Shown here one piece after another: positions 1-7,213 of a stretch of 9,291 nt of DNA; position 1 is the stretch's first letter, and each line of letters opens with the position of its first letter. This DNA comes from Propionibacteriales bacterium (lineage in GTDB: Bacteria; Actinomycetota; Actinomycetes; Propionibacteriales; Propionibacteriaceae). Below the pieces are notes generated by a model. The model made no database searches. It saw only the letters and a list, made by a program, of their open reading frames with translations, and was not told where the DNA came from. A program made the position numbers and the translations under genes. Location of the stretch: positions 1 to 9,291 of the forward strand of contig JAKDKP010000047.1 of assembly GCA_030453285.1 (NCBI GenBank). The letters run 5' to 3'.

Positions 1-1020
1 GCGGTTCCGGGAACTGGGGCTGGACCATCGTGGTGAGCAGTCCCCTCTCCGAGAAGTCGTGGTCGTGTGCGATGTCGGCGAAGCGCATCATGTGCCCGGC
101 GGGCACGCCGGCGTCCTGGAGCTGACGTGCCGCGGTCGACGCGGTGCGCTAGGACGTCCACCGGCGCAGCGCGTCCTCCAACAACTCAGTATGGGTGAGG
201 CGACCGCTTAGCGTGGCGAAACGATCATCGCCGACCCAGTCCGGGTGCCCGACGGCGTTCGCCAGGGCCGCGAAACGATCGTCGCCGTGGCCGTCGACGA
301 CGACCCACTGGTCGTCGCCGGCGGCGGGGAACAGACCGCACGGGGCGTCCTGCAGCGGTGCGTCCTGCGTGCAGGTGCCGAGGGACTCGGCGGCCAGGCG
401 ACCGGCCATGGCGGCGAAGATGGCGTCGACCTGGGCGGTGGCGACCACGCCGCCGCGGCCCGTTCGCGCCCGGCGCAGCAGCAGGGCCAGCACGCCGGAG
501 GCGTTGAGGCGTCCGACGACGTGGTCGGGGTAGATGGTGACGGTGTCGCTGAAACCCTCGGCGTCGCCGGGGTAGCACCACAGGTCGGTGAGTCCGGCGG
601 CCGCACGCACCAGCGGGCCGTAGCCCATCTTCGTCGACCAGGGGCCCTGCGTGCCGTAGGCGGAGGACTCCGAGACGACGATGCCCGGGTTGATCGCCCG
701 CAGCGTGTCGTGGCCGAAGCCGAGGCGTTCGAGGATGCCCGGCTTGAAGTTGGACAGCACCACGTCCGACCCGGCGACGAGCCGGCGGAAGATGTCCTTG
801 CCCTCGGCGGTGCCCAGGTCCAGGCCGATGCTGCGTTTGTTGCGGTGGCCCCAGGCGAAACTCTTGGTCATCCGCACCCCCGGCGACATCTGCCGGCAGC
901 CGTCGGGGAAGCCGGAGGACTCGATCTTGATCACGTCGGCGCCGAGGTCGGCGAGCAGGCGCCCGGTCTCCGCACCCATGACGATCACGCCGAGGTCCAG
1001 CACGCGCACCCCCTCCAGGG

Positions 1021-1050
1021 GCTGCGCGCCGGACTGCTGCGCGCCGGACG
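1021..1050. repeat. Two-unit 15-bp tandem repeat in the CoA-transferase linker
   Basis: The 15-bp units at 1021-1035 and 1036-1050 differ only at the last base. On the minus strand they encode the SGAQQSGAQ stretch (residues about 385-393) joining the two CoA-transferase copies. It is a small in-frame duplication in a region under little structural constraint. Confidence 0.7.
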
Positions 1051-1096
1051 CCGGGAGGCGGTCGTGCAGCCAGGCGGGTGCCCCGGGCGCCGTATT

Positions 1097-1123
1097 TTCC
1101 GTGGCTTCCGTGGCTTCGGTGGC
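1097..1123. repeat. Three-unit 9-bp tandem repeat in the CoA-transferase linker
   Basis: Three 9-bp units (TTCCGTGGC, TTCCGTGGC, TTCGGTGGC) encode the ATEATEATE run at about residues 360-368 of the minus-strand protein. Like the neighbouring 15-bp repeat, this marks the interdomain linker of the fused CoA-transferase. Length variation between strains would be expected here. Confidence 0.7.
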
Positions 1124-2200
1124 CGTGATGCCGGTGCGCACCCCGTCGACGGTGTAGACGCCCGACGGCACCGCGGCCACCCGGCCGTCCGGCAGGGTGA
1201 GCCCGGTGATGCTGCCGCTGGCGCGGAACGCCGGCTCGTCGAGGACGTCGGCCAACCGGTCGATCGAGGCGACCGGTACCCGGTGGTACTCCCCCAACCG
1301 CACGGCCTCCTGCGTGCTCAACCCGGCGAGCAGCGCACGGTAGTGGGCGAAGACCATCCCCTGCGCCGCCACCCGCCCGGCCGGACTGCGCAATTCCGGG
1401 GCACGCAGCTCCTCCGGGTCGCCGAGCCACCCGCGCATCGACTCCCACTGCCGCGGGGAGAGCACGCAGACACGCACCATGCCGTCGGCGGTGGCGAAGA
1501 TCGGGTAGATTGCGCGGGCGTCCGGGCGGCCGTGCGGCACGTCGAACGGGTCGATGCCGGTGCGTCCGGAACCCTGCATGCCCATCGGCGGGTCGAAGAT
1601 GTGCAGCAGCGCGTCCAGCGTGGCGAAATCGACGAGCTCACCGACACCGCTACGCCGCGCACGCAGGTGGGCGGCGAGCGTGAGCCACACCGCCTGCGGT
1701 GCGACGGCGCCGGCGACCAGGAAGGACGGCGGCAGCAGCGGCTCCCCACGGTCCGGCAGACCGGAGCGCGAGAGGATCGTCGACAACGCGAACTGCACGC
1801 CCGGGGTGGACACCCAGTCCTTCCTTGACCCCTGCGCGCCGAAGTCGCTGAGCAGGGTGACGACCGTGCCCGGGTGGGAGTCGGTGAGCTCCGACGGGTC
1901 GAGACGACCGCCGGTGACGAACCCCGAACGCCGGTCGAGCAGGACGATGTCCGCGCCGGCGAGGAGCTCGTCGAGTGGGTCGGCGGTGGTGAAGCGTTTG
2001 CCGGCATTGGCGATCTCGAAGGTGAGGCTGACGCCGTCGGAGAGCACGCCGGCAGCCCGGTCCGACGAGCCGCCGGGCGGTTCGACGCGCAGGACGTCCG
2101 CGCCGAGGTCGGCGAGGTAGCGTCCGACCATCTGGAAGTCGCCCTCGGCGAGGTCGAGGATCCGTACCCCTGCCAGCGGCGGGTCGACGGGTGTGCTCAT

Positions 2201-2563
2201 CGTGGTGTGGTGTCCTTCCCGGGGTGCGGCGCGCACCCCCTCCACCGGCGAAACTACGTGGGACGCCGGGGCGCCCGCGACACAAATGATGGGGACCGGA
2301 CGTGACAGGCGGTGGGTTATGGACGTGCCAATTCTTGGGACGTTGGTCGCGGCAGGTGGCACGTTACGTACATCGCCAAATCCGACCGCGCCGATTGTCG
2401 AAGATATGTTCGAAGCGACAATGGGAGAGGTCAGCCGCAGAGCATAGAGTACAACCACCCACGCAGTCGACAGGAAGGATTCACATCCAGATCACTCGCG
2501 CCCCCTCGTCAAAATCAGCAACCCACTAAACCCGAGACTACCCTCAGGAAAGGAACCAACAAT
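2201..2563. other. Divergent intergenic region between CoA-transferase and small membrane-protein gene
   Basis: No convincing gene is visible here. On the left is the minus-strand leader of the CoA-transferase, with its ribosome binding site (2213-2219) and a GC-rich hairpin (2221-2239). In the middle is a 7-bp inverted repeat, ATTGTCG at 2394-2400 and CGACAAT at 2416-2422, with a 15-nt spacer. The spacer boundary also holds two TCGAAG hexamers 12 bp apart (2398-2403, 2410-2415). Composition shifts to lower GC from about 2440. On the right is the plus-strand ribosome binding site AGGAAAGGA at 2546-2554. Promoters for both genes should lie here, but I could not identify -35/-10 pairs with confidence. 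Confidence 0.6.
2221..2239 (-). promoter_or_regulatory. GC-rich hairpin just upstream of the CoA-transferase ribosome binding site
   Basis: GGGGTGC (2221-2227) and GCACCCC (2233-2239) form a perfect 7-bp stem with a 5-nt loop. In the minus-strand transcript the stem ends exactly where the Shine-Dalgarno region GGGAAGGA (2213-2220) begins. It would therefore be a stable leader hairpin next to the ribosome landing site. A regulatory role is inference; in high-GC DNA a stem of this size can also occur by chance. Confidence 0.35.
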
Positions 2564-3193
2564 ATGACCACACTATCGGCGTTTATATCAATGGCTTCAG
2601 CAACGATCGGAATACTTCCGAGTATATTCAGAAAGACACCACCACTATTTTCAGTATGGCGCATTCCCGAAGCCATCAAGAAAGATGAAGAATTAAGGAC
2701 ACTAGAGGAAAGATTCAACGATCTAGATCTTCATCATCTCGCCGAAGAGGTAAATGACGACAGAGCGTACAGGCTCGCGCGTTCATATTAACGAGAACTG
2801 ACAGGAAAGGAGCTCGAAAGCAGTTTCCAGCTAATTGGCATGGCTACTTTCCTTATCCTTTGGCCATTAGGTGCAGCTGTCGAGATATTCTTCGGAACCG
2901 GGATAGGAATTGCACTAATGATCGTAGGTGCCATTATATCCGTTGGATCCTTCCCAATGTCGAGATATTTCTCCAAGGACACCGACGCACAGCAACATGC
3001 CAACCGGGTGGCAACAAGTAAGATTAGGTCCGCCGAGAGCCTCGAGGAATCAATTAAAGGCGCTGACACCAAGGCTGCCCACCAGCGAAGGCTGGATGAA
3101 ATAAACAGCGAACATAGAGAAAGGAGAATTAACTATAAGAGAAAGGCATTTTCCCTACTCGACGAGGAAACTATCGGAGAGCATAAGAAATAA
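2564..3193 (+). pseudogene. Small predicted membrane protein split by an in-frame TAA
   Basis: I do not recognise this family. ATG 2564 has AGGAAAGGA nine bases upstream and opens a 75-codon frame ending at TAA 2789-2791. The frame continues open after that stop for 133 more codons to TAA 3191-3193. The part after the stop (RELTGKELESSFQLIG) runs directly into two adjacent hydrophobic segments, about 2843-2890 and 2891-2960. Then comes a charged, helix-forming tail rich in Arg, Lys and Glu. The first fragment has a hydrophobic N-terminus (LSAFISMASATIGILPSIF) and an acidic/basic middle. Read as one gene it would be a 209-codon membrane protein with a cytoplasmic tail. The internal ATG at 2840 has no ribosome binding site at proper distance, which favours a broken single gene. 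Against this, a second AGGAAAGGAG at 2803-2812 could mark a second gene whose start is lost. GC is well below the neighbours (24 G/C in bases 3121-3180). Confidence 0.5.
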
Positions 3194-3487
3194 ATCACCG
3201 TCTATAAAAGTGACGCCACAATACCTCACCGAAGGCCATAATGCTTCCCGCTGTCCCCGACGACCATACCGGACAGAACACATGCATTGAACCAGAGAGC
3301 CGCGGCGTTAGTATCCGCCTCTACTGACCTTCCTCTCCCCCGGGCCTGTTCCTTCGGTCGAGCAGGCCGCAGGGCAGACTTCACTCAGAAGTTGGCAAGT
3401 ATGCTTTCCTCTGCCCCGTACGCACAGATTGACAGAGAAAAACAACGACCACGAAGAGCAACACGCGACCACCCACCACGATAGAGT
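3194..3487. other. Intergenic region between convergent genes, low GC
   Basis: This stretch separates the plus-strand membrane-protein gene from the minus-strand GntR gene. No convincing gene is visible; a 65-codon frame at 3287-3484 lacks a good ribosome binding site and protein-like composition. One weak inverted repeat, CTGTCC (3251-3256) and GGACAG (3271-3276), has a 14-nt loop and no T-run, so I do not call it a terminator. Confidence 0.5.
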
Positions 3488-4225
3488 TCAGGAGAAGGTC
3501 CCGCGGTTCTGCAGCGTAAACGCCAGCTGACTGTACTGCGGCGTATGGGTGGCGACGCCAAAGGCGACCGGGGCACCGTCCGACGTGAAAACGGTCGAGT
3601 CGACAGCCAACACGTTGTCGCCTTCAGCGATACCAAGGCACTCGGCACGAGATTCATCCACCGTGTCCAGTCGCACCAGCAGATCATTCCGGGTGAGCAC
3701 CACGCCGTAGGCGGCTTCCAGGAACTCGAACAACGACCCCTCGGAAAAGTCATGTGCCAGCACCGCCGGGTACCTCTGGGCCGGCAGGTAGGTGACCACG
3801 TGTTGATGCAAGGTGCCGTTGATGTAGCGGAGCCGCTCCAGCTCGATCAGCTCGTCGGCAGGATTGAGTCCCAGCGACTCCGCCACGCCCGCCACACGTG
3901 TGACCTCGTTGGCCAGGACCTCGGTGACGACTTCCCGCCCCAATTCGGCCTGTTGCCGGTGAAATCCGGTCACCCGCTCGGTGAAGGTCTCATGAATCTG
4001 CTCGGTGTACTGGGGTTCAGTGACGAAGGTCCCCCTCCCCTGCACCCGCTCGAGGAGGCCGGACTGGATGAGGTCATCGACTGCCCGTCGAACAGTAATC
4101 CTGCTGACGTTGTACTCCTTGCACAACGTCGGTTCAGTGGGAATCTGCTCCCCCGCCGACATTCCCTCCAGGCGTCGCTGCAGGTGATCACGCACCGCAA
4201 TGTACTTCACCGTCTCGCGTGCCAT
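3488..4225 (-). CDS. GntR-family transcriptional regulator, HutC subfamily
   Basis: This is a DNA-binding repressor or activator whose C-terminal domain senses a small ligand, probably a phosphorylated sugar. The 245-residue product has the usual two-domain HutC layout and length. Residues about 5-70 are the winged helix-turn-helix (KYIAVRDHL; IPTEPTLCKEYNVSRITVRRAV; the wing GLLERVQGRGTFV). Residues about 95-240 are the UTRA ligand domain, ending in the typical AFGVATHTPQYSQLAFTL. ATG 4225 is chosen for GGAGG five bases upstream and because it starts directly before the helix-turn-helix. ATG 4312, 29 codons upstream and in frame, also follows a GAGGAG, but its extension uses rarer codons (TTT, TAT, AGG, CTA) and lacks family character. 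The gene is divergent from the transketolase-PTS operon and shares its regulatory region, so it very likely controls that operon and itself. The ligand is unknown. Confidence 0.9.
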   Translation of the reverse strand: MARETVKYIAVRDHLQRRLEGMSAGEQIPTEPTLCKEYNVSRITVRRAVDDLIQSGLLERVQGRGTFVTEPQYTEQIHETFTERVTGFHRQQAELGREVVTEVLANEVTRVAGVAESLGLNPADELIELERLRYINGTLHQHVVTYLPAQRYPAVLAHDFSEGSLFEFLEAAYGVVLTRNDLLVRLDTVDESRAECLGIAEGDNVLAVDSTVFTSDGAPVAFGVATHTPQYSQLAFTLQNRGTFS

Positions 4226-4281
4226 CGCTACCTCCAGCGTGTCTAGGTCCTGAGCCAGGGTATCGCCCGTGTACCGCCTCG

Positions 4282-4294
4282 AGCGGAAACCGCT
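4282..4294. promoter_or_regulatory. Short inverted repeat AGCGG-AAA-CCGCT in the regulator's leader
   Basis: This perfect 5-bp dyad with a 3-nt centre lies between the regulator's preferred start and the divergent promoter region. It could be a secondary protein-binding site. It would fall inside coding sequence if the regulator starts at 4312. The dyad is short and chance occurrence is plausible. Confidence 0.2.
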
Positions 4295-4328
4295 TCCATA
4301 AAAGTCTTGCATCGGAAAGCTCCTCAGA

Positions 4329-4364
4329 GTTAGAGTAACATTCATCATGACGACCTGATGAATG
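4329..4364. promoter_or_regulatory. Probable operator of the GntR regulator in the divergent promoter region
   Basis: CATTCATCA (4339-4347) and TGATGAATG (4356-4364) form a perfect 9-bp inverted repeat with an 8-nt spacer. A smaller dyad, GTTA-GAG-TAAC (4329-4339), abuts its left arm and resembles the GT...TA...AC pattern of GntR-family sites. Both sit 30-66 bp upstream of the transketolase start, where a promoter is expected; AATGAT at 4361-4366 is a weak -10 candidate overlapping the right arm. Such overlap would suit repression. The dyads are seen directly; binding by the adjacent regulator is inferred. Confidence 0.6.
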
Positions 4365-4394
4365 ATCGCGCCGTCGCTACCACAAGGAGGATCC

Positions 4395-6437
4395 ATGACG
4401 ACCACCGCTCCCCCGGGACTCTCACGCACAGGCAGCGAGGTGGTTACTGCCGCGCGGCTCCTGGCCGCCGATGCCGTCGAGGCGGCCCAGTCGGGCCACC
4501 CCGGCGCGGCCATTTCGCTTGCACCGGTCGCTACCCTGCTCTACGGGAAGCACATCCGCCACGATCCTCAGGACCCGGACTGGGCAGGGCGCGACAGGTT
4601 CATCCTGTCCTGCGGGCACGCGAGCATGCTGCTCTACGCACAGCTCCACCTCACCGGGTACGAGCTGTCCCTCGACGACCTGAAGAACTTCCGACGTCTC
4701 GGTTCGAAGCCCCCCGGCCACCCCGAGTACGGCATCACCCCCGGCGTCGACGCGACCACGGGCCCCTTGGGCCAGGGCTTCGCCATGGGCGTGGGGATGG
4801 CCATGGCCTTCGCCCACCAGCGGGCGCTCTACGATCCCGAGGCGAACGCCGGTGAGTCACCGTTCGACCGTCGCGTCTGGGTCCTCGCCTCCGACGGCGA
4901 TCTCGAGGAAGGCATCTCCTACGAGGCCGGCTCCATCGCCGGGCGGCACCAGCTCAACAACCTCACCGTCCTCTACGACCGCAACCGTATCCAGATCGAC
5001 GGGTCCACGGACCTCGCCTGGTCGGAGGACGTGGTCAGCCGCTTCGAAGCGCAGGGATGGCGGGTCTCCACGGTGCCCCGCGCCGTCGACGGCGACATCG
5101 ACATCAACCGTCTCGACTCCGTCCTTTCCGAGGACCCCGACCACCGTCCCCACCTCGTCGTGCTCGATTCCGAGATCGCCTGGCCCTCGCCCACCGCGCG
5201 TGGCACGGCAGGCTCACACGGCGCACCGCTGGGTGCCGAGGAAGTCGCCGGCCTGCGCCGCGAGCTGGGCGTCGACAGCGCCCCCTTCGAAGTTCCGGGC
5301 GACGTGCTGGACGCCACCCGCCAGGCGGTCACCGTCGGCGCGGAGCTGCACCACCAGTGGGACGACCAGATGGCGCAGTGGACCGCCCAGCAGCCCGAAC
5401 GTGCTGCGGACTACCGTCGCGCGGTCGAACGGGACATTCCCGACCAGCTCGGCGCCGATCTGCCGCGCTGGGAGCCGGGCGCCATGGTGTCCACCCGCGA
5501 CGCCTCGAGGGACACCATCCAGGTACTGGCGAAGCACCTCCCGGAGCTCGTCGGTGGCTCCGCCGACCTGGCCGATCCCAACCGCACCGCCATTACCTCC
5601 GCAGACTCCTTCCTCCCCGAGGACGGTGGACGTGCCGGACGCAACATCCACTGGGGCGTCCGCGAGTTCGCCATGGCGGCGGCCGTGAACGGCATGGTCC
5701 TGGCCGGCGGGACCCGGGTGTACGCGGGAACGTTCCTCACCTTCTCGGACTACGAGCGTGCCGCCCTGCGGCTCGCCGCGCTGATGAAGCTCCCGTCCAT
5801 CTTCGTGTGGTCGCACGACTCCATCGCGCTCGGACAGGACGGGCCCACCCACCAGCCGATCGAACACCTGGCGAGCCTGCGCGCCATGCCCGGATTCACC
5901 TCGATCCGCCCGGCAGACGCCAACGAGACCGCGGCCGCATGGACGGTCGCACTGGAACAGGACGGCCCCACCGGGCTCGTGCTGTGCCGCCAGCCGCTGA
6001 AGACCCTCGACATCGAGCCCGACGGGATCATCGACGGCGTCCGTCGAGGCGCCTACATCGTCTCCTCCGACAACGATCCCGACGTGGTGCTCATCGGTAC
6101 CGGCAGCGAGCTGGAACTCGCGGTGGACGCCGCGACCGCGCTGCGCGGCAACGGCGTCGCCGTCCGGGTCGTCAGCATGCCGTCCCGGGACCTCTTCGAC
6201 CAGCAGGACCAGGAATACCGTGCGTCCGTCCTACCTCCCCGGCTCCGGGCCAGGGTCGTCGTCGAGGCCGCCACCACCTTCGGCTGGGGGGACATCATCG
6301 GGGACGCCGGCGTCGCGGTCGGCATCGACCACTTCGGCGAGTCCGGCCCCGCATCCGACGTGCAACGCGCCTGCGGAATGACCCCCGAGCGAGTCGTCGC
6401 CGCGGCGGAACAGACGCTCGCCCAATCGAGGAAGTGA
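4395..6437 (+). CDS. tkt: Transketolase (second, operon-specific copy likely)
   Basis: Transketolase is a thiamine-diphosphate enzyme that moves two-carbon ketol units between sugar phosphates (xylulose-5-P with ribose-5-P or erythrose-4-P) in the non-oxidative pentose phosphate pathway. The 680-residue protein has the full family layout: N-terminal ThDP domain, central pyrimidine-binding domain from about 365, and C-terminal domain from about 550. Recognisable sites are SGHPG (H35), CGHASM (H75; usually GHGSM), GHPE (H109) and the metal/ThDP motif SDGDLEEG with D167 and N197 in YDRN. Further sites are SHGAPLG (H275), GVREFAM (E424), WSHDSIALGQDGPTHQP (H474, H486) and CRQ (R532). All expected catalytic positions are present, so it should be active. 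ATG 4395 has AAGGAGG at 4384-4390. It leads the operon and ends 8 nt before the PTS IIA gene. Corynebacteria usually carry a housekeeping copy beside transaldolase; this one, tied to a PTS and a regulator, looks like a catabolic paralogue. Confidence 0.95.
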   Translation: MTTTAPPGLSRTGSEVVTAARLLAADAVEAAQSGHPGAAISLAPVATLLYGKHIRHDPQDPDWAGRDRFILSCGHASMLLYAQLHLTGYELSLDDLKNFRRLGSKPPGHPEYGITPGVDATTGPLGQGFAMGVGMAMAFAHQRALYDPEANAGESPFDRRVWVLASDGDLEEGISYEAGSIAGRHQLNNLTVLYDRNRIQIDGSTDLAWSEDVVSRFEAQGWRVSTVPRAVDGDIDINRLDSVLSEDPDHRPHLVVLDSEIAWPSPTARGTAGSHGAPLGAEEVAGLRRELGVDSAPFEVPGDVLDATRQAVTVGAELHHQWDDQMAQWTAQQPERAADYRRAVERDIPDQLGADLPRWEPGAMVSTRDASRDTIQVLAKHLPELVGGSADLADPNRTAITSADSFLPEDGGRAGRNIHWGVREFAMAAAVNGMVLAGGTRVYAGTFLTFSDYERAALRLAALMKLPSIFVWSHDSIALGQDGPTHQPIEHLASLRAMPGFTSIRPADANETAAAWTVALEQDGPTGLVLCRQPLKTLDIEPDGIIDGVRRGAYIVSSDNDPDVVLIGTGSELELAVDAATALRGNGVAVRVVSMPSRDLFDQQDQEYRASVLPPRLRARVVVEAATTFGWGDIIGDAGVAVGIDHFGESGPASDVQRACGMTPERVVAAAEQTLAQSRK

Positions 6438-6445
6438 GGACCACC

Positions 6446-6904
6446 ATGACCAGCACATCACCACTCGCGATCGCCGAGGAGCGTATCGTCCTCCGCGATT
6501 CCGTCCAGGGTTGGCGTGACGCGATAGAGATCGTCGGCGGCATCCTCGTCGACGAGGGCAACGCCAGCCGCGAGTACGTCGACGCCATGATCGCCTCGGT
6601 GGCAGGACCCAACGGGACCTACATCGACCTCGGCGCCGGGATCGCTCTGGCACACGCCCGCCCGGAGAACGGGGTGGAGTCCACCGGGCTCTCCGTCCTG
6701 CACCTGGATGAACCCGTCCTCCTCGCCGATGACCCGGCACACCCGATCACCGTGTTCATCGCGCTGGCCGCCGTCGACTCCAGCGGTCACCTCGACGTCA
6801 TGAAGAACCTCGCCCGTGTACTCACGGACGAATCTCTCCGACAGATGCTCCTGAACGCAACCACCTCAGCGGACATCGTGTCCGCCCTCTCACCGAAGGA
6901 ATGA
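6446..6904 (+). CDS. PTS sugar transporter subunit IIA (UlaC / mannitol-fructose EIIA fold)
   Basis: This cytoplasmic protein takes phosphate from HPr and passes it to the IIB protein. The 152-residue length equals a free-standing EIIA of the ascorbate (UlaC) and mannitol/fructose superfamily. The phosphorylated histidine is predicted to be H70 in GIALAHARPENGV, where the family more often has LPHARP. The second conserved histidine is H115 in SSGHLDVMKNLARVL, a signature just before the C-terminal helices. ATG 6446 follows AGTGAGGA, which overlaps the transketolase stop, and suggests translational coupling. The stop TGA at 6902-6904 is five bases before the IIB start. It lacks fused HPr or IIB domains. 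Substrate cannot be read from this subunit. Confidence 0.92.
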   Translation: MTSTSPLAIAEERIVLRDSVQGWRDAIEIVGGILVDEGNASREYVDAMIASVAGPNGTYIDLGAGIALAHARPENGVESTGLSVLHLDEPVLLADDPAHPITVFIALAAVDSSGHLDVMKNLARVLTDESLRQMLLNATTSADIVSALSPKE

Positions 6905-6909
6905 CAGAC

Positions 6910-7206
6910 ATGAAGATTCTCGCAGTGTGCAGCACCGGCCTCGGTTCCAGCTTCATGACCAGGCTCAACATCGAAAAAGCCGTCAAGGAGCTCGGCGCCA
7001 GCGGCGTCGAGGTCGAGCACGCGGACCTCGGATCGGTGTCCCCCGGTTCCGCCGACGTCATCTTCGTCGGGCGTGACATCTACGAGGCTGCTTCGGGCCT
7101 GGGGGACGTCGTCTCCCTGGACAGCCTCATCGACATGGACGAGATCCGCACCAAGACCGCCGAGGCGATGACACGTCACGGCGTGCGCTTCTCCGGTGAG
7201 GGGTGA
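6910..7206 (+). CDS. PTS sugar transporter subunit IIB (UlaB-like)
   Basis: IIB receives phosphate from IIA on a cysteine and passes it to the sugar in the IIC channel. The 98-residue protein opens with beta-strand MKILAVC and the P-loop CSTGLGSSFM; C7 is the predicted phosphorylation site. The following helix (MTRLNIEKAVKELG) is typical of ascorbate/galactitol-type IIB proteins. I prefer ATG 6910 because AAGGA at 6896-6900 lies nine bases upstream. ATG 6901, which overlaps the IIA stop as ATGA, sits directly on that site and would add only three residues (MTD). The stop is seven bases before the IIC start. Length and motif are normal. Confidence 0.92.
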   Translation: MKILAVCSTGLGSSFMTRLNIEKAVKELGASGVEVEHADLGSVSPGSADVIFVGRDIYEAASGLGDVVSLDSLIDMDEIRTKTAEAMTRHGVRFSGEG

Positions 7207-7213
7207 TTCCGCC

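Larger units (their letters stand above)
1..2200 (-). pseudogene. Family III CoA-transferase (CaiB/BaiF type), tandem fusion, interrupted by in-frame TAG
   Basis: Family III CoA-transferases move CoA between carboxylic acids through a beta-aspartyl-CoA enzyme intermediate in the cytoplasm. The reading frame from ATG 2200 holds two copies of the fold. Copy one is residues about 9-340 (GVRILDLAEG; YLADLGADVLRVE). Copy two runs from about residue 395 (GVRVLDLG; LLADLGADVIKIE; NKRSIGLDL; RTGRGG at 580). The likely catalytic Asp of copy two is D559 in YPDHVVGR; the matching place in copy one is PPSF (S159), so copy one seems to lack it. A TAG at 149-151 stops the protein after 683 residues at RRWTS. 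The same frame continues without another stop to base 1 and reads like the normal family C-terminus (QLQDAGVPAGHMM, then DFSERGLL). That supports a nonsense mutation or a base error. The start has GGAAGGA at 2213-2219; an 86-codon upstream extension has no family character. The gene's 3' end lies outside the window. Substrate unknown. The family call is firm; loss of function is inferred. Confidence 0.85.

Noticed and set aside
149..151. TAG read as pyrrolysine, or programmed stop readthrough
   Set aside because: No pyl genes are visible and pyrrolysine use is not expected in this group. I see no recognisable readthrough signal; a mutation or base error is simpler.
245..1828. Long plus-strand open frame (527 codons) opposite the CoA-transferase
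   Set aside because: It is antisense to a clearly recognised family, has a biased composition rich in Gly, Arg, Ala and His, and contains no domain. It is a shadow of GC-rich coding on the other strand.
2201..2458. 86-codon N-terminal extension of the CoA-transferase
   Set aside because: The extension has no family character and no ribosome binding site, while ATG 2200 has one and begins just before the first family motif.
3251..3276. CTGTCC...GGACAG hairpin as terminator for the membrane-protein gene
   Set aside because: The stem is only 6 bp with a 14-nt loop and no T-run, too weak to call.
3287..3484. 65-codon plus-strand frame before the GntR gene
   Set aside because: There is no good ribosome binding site, no recognisable motif, and the composition is non-protein-like.
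4226..4513. Extension of the GntR frame across the promoter into transketolase
   Set aside because: It would cover the operator region and overlap the transketolase start antisense. The winged-helix domain begins just after 4225; only ATG 4312 remains a reasonable alternative.
5057..6445. Out-of-frame upstream part of a 615-codon plus-strand frame that runs into the IIA gene
   Set aside because: The part before 6446 is an Arg/Pro-rich shadow of transketolase; only the IIA portion from ATG 6446 is real. It is not a fusion protein.
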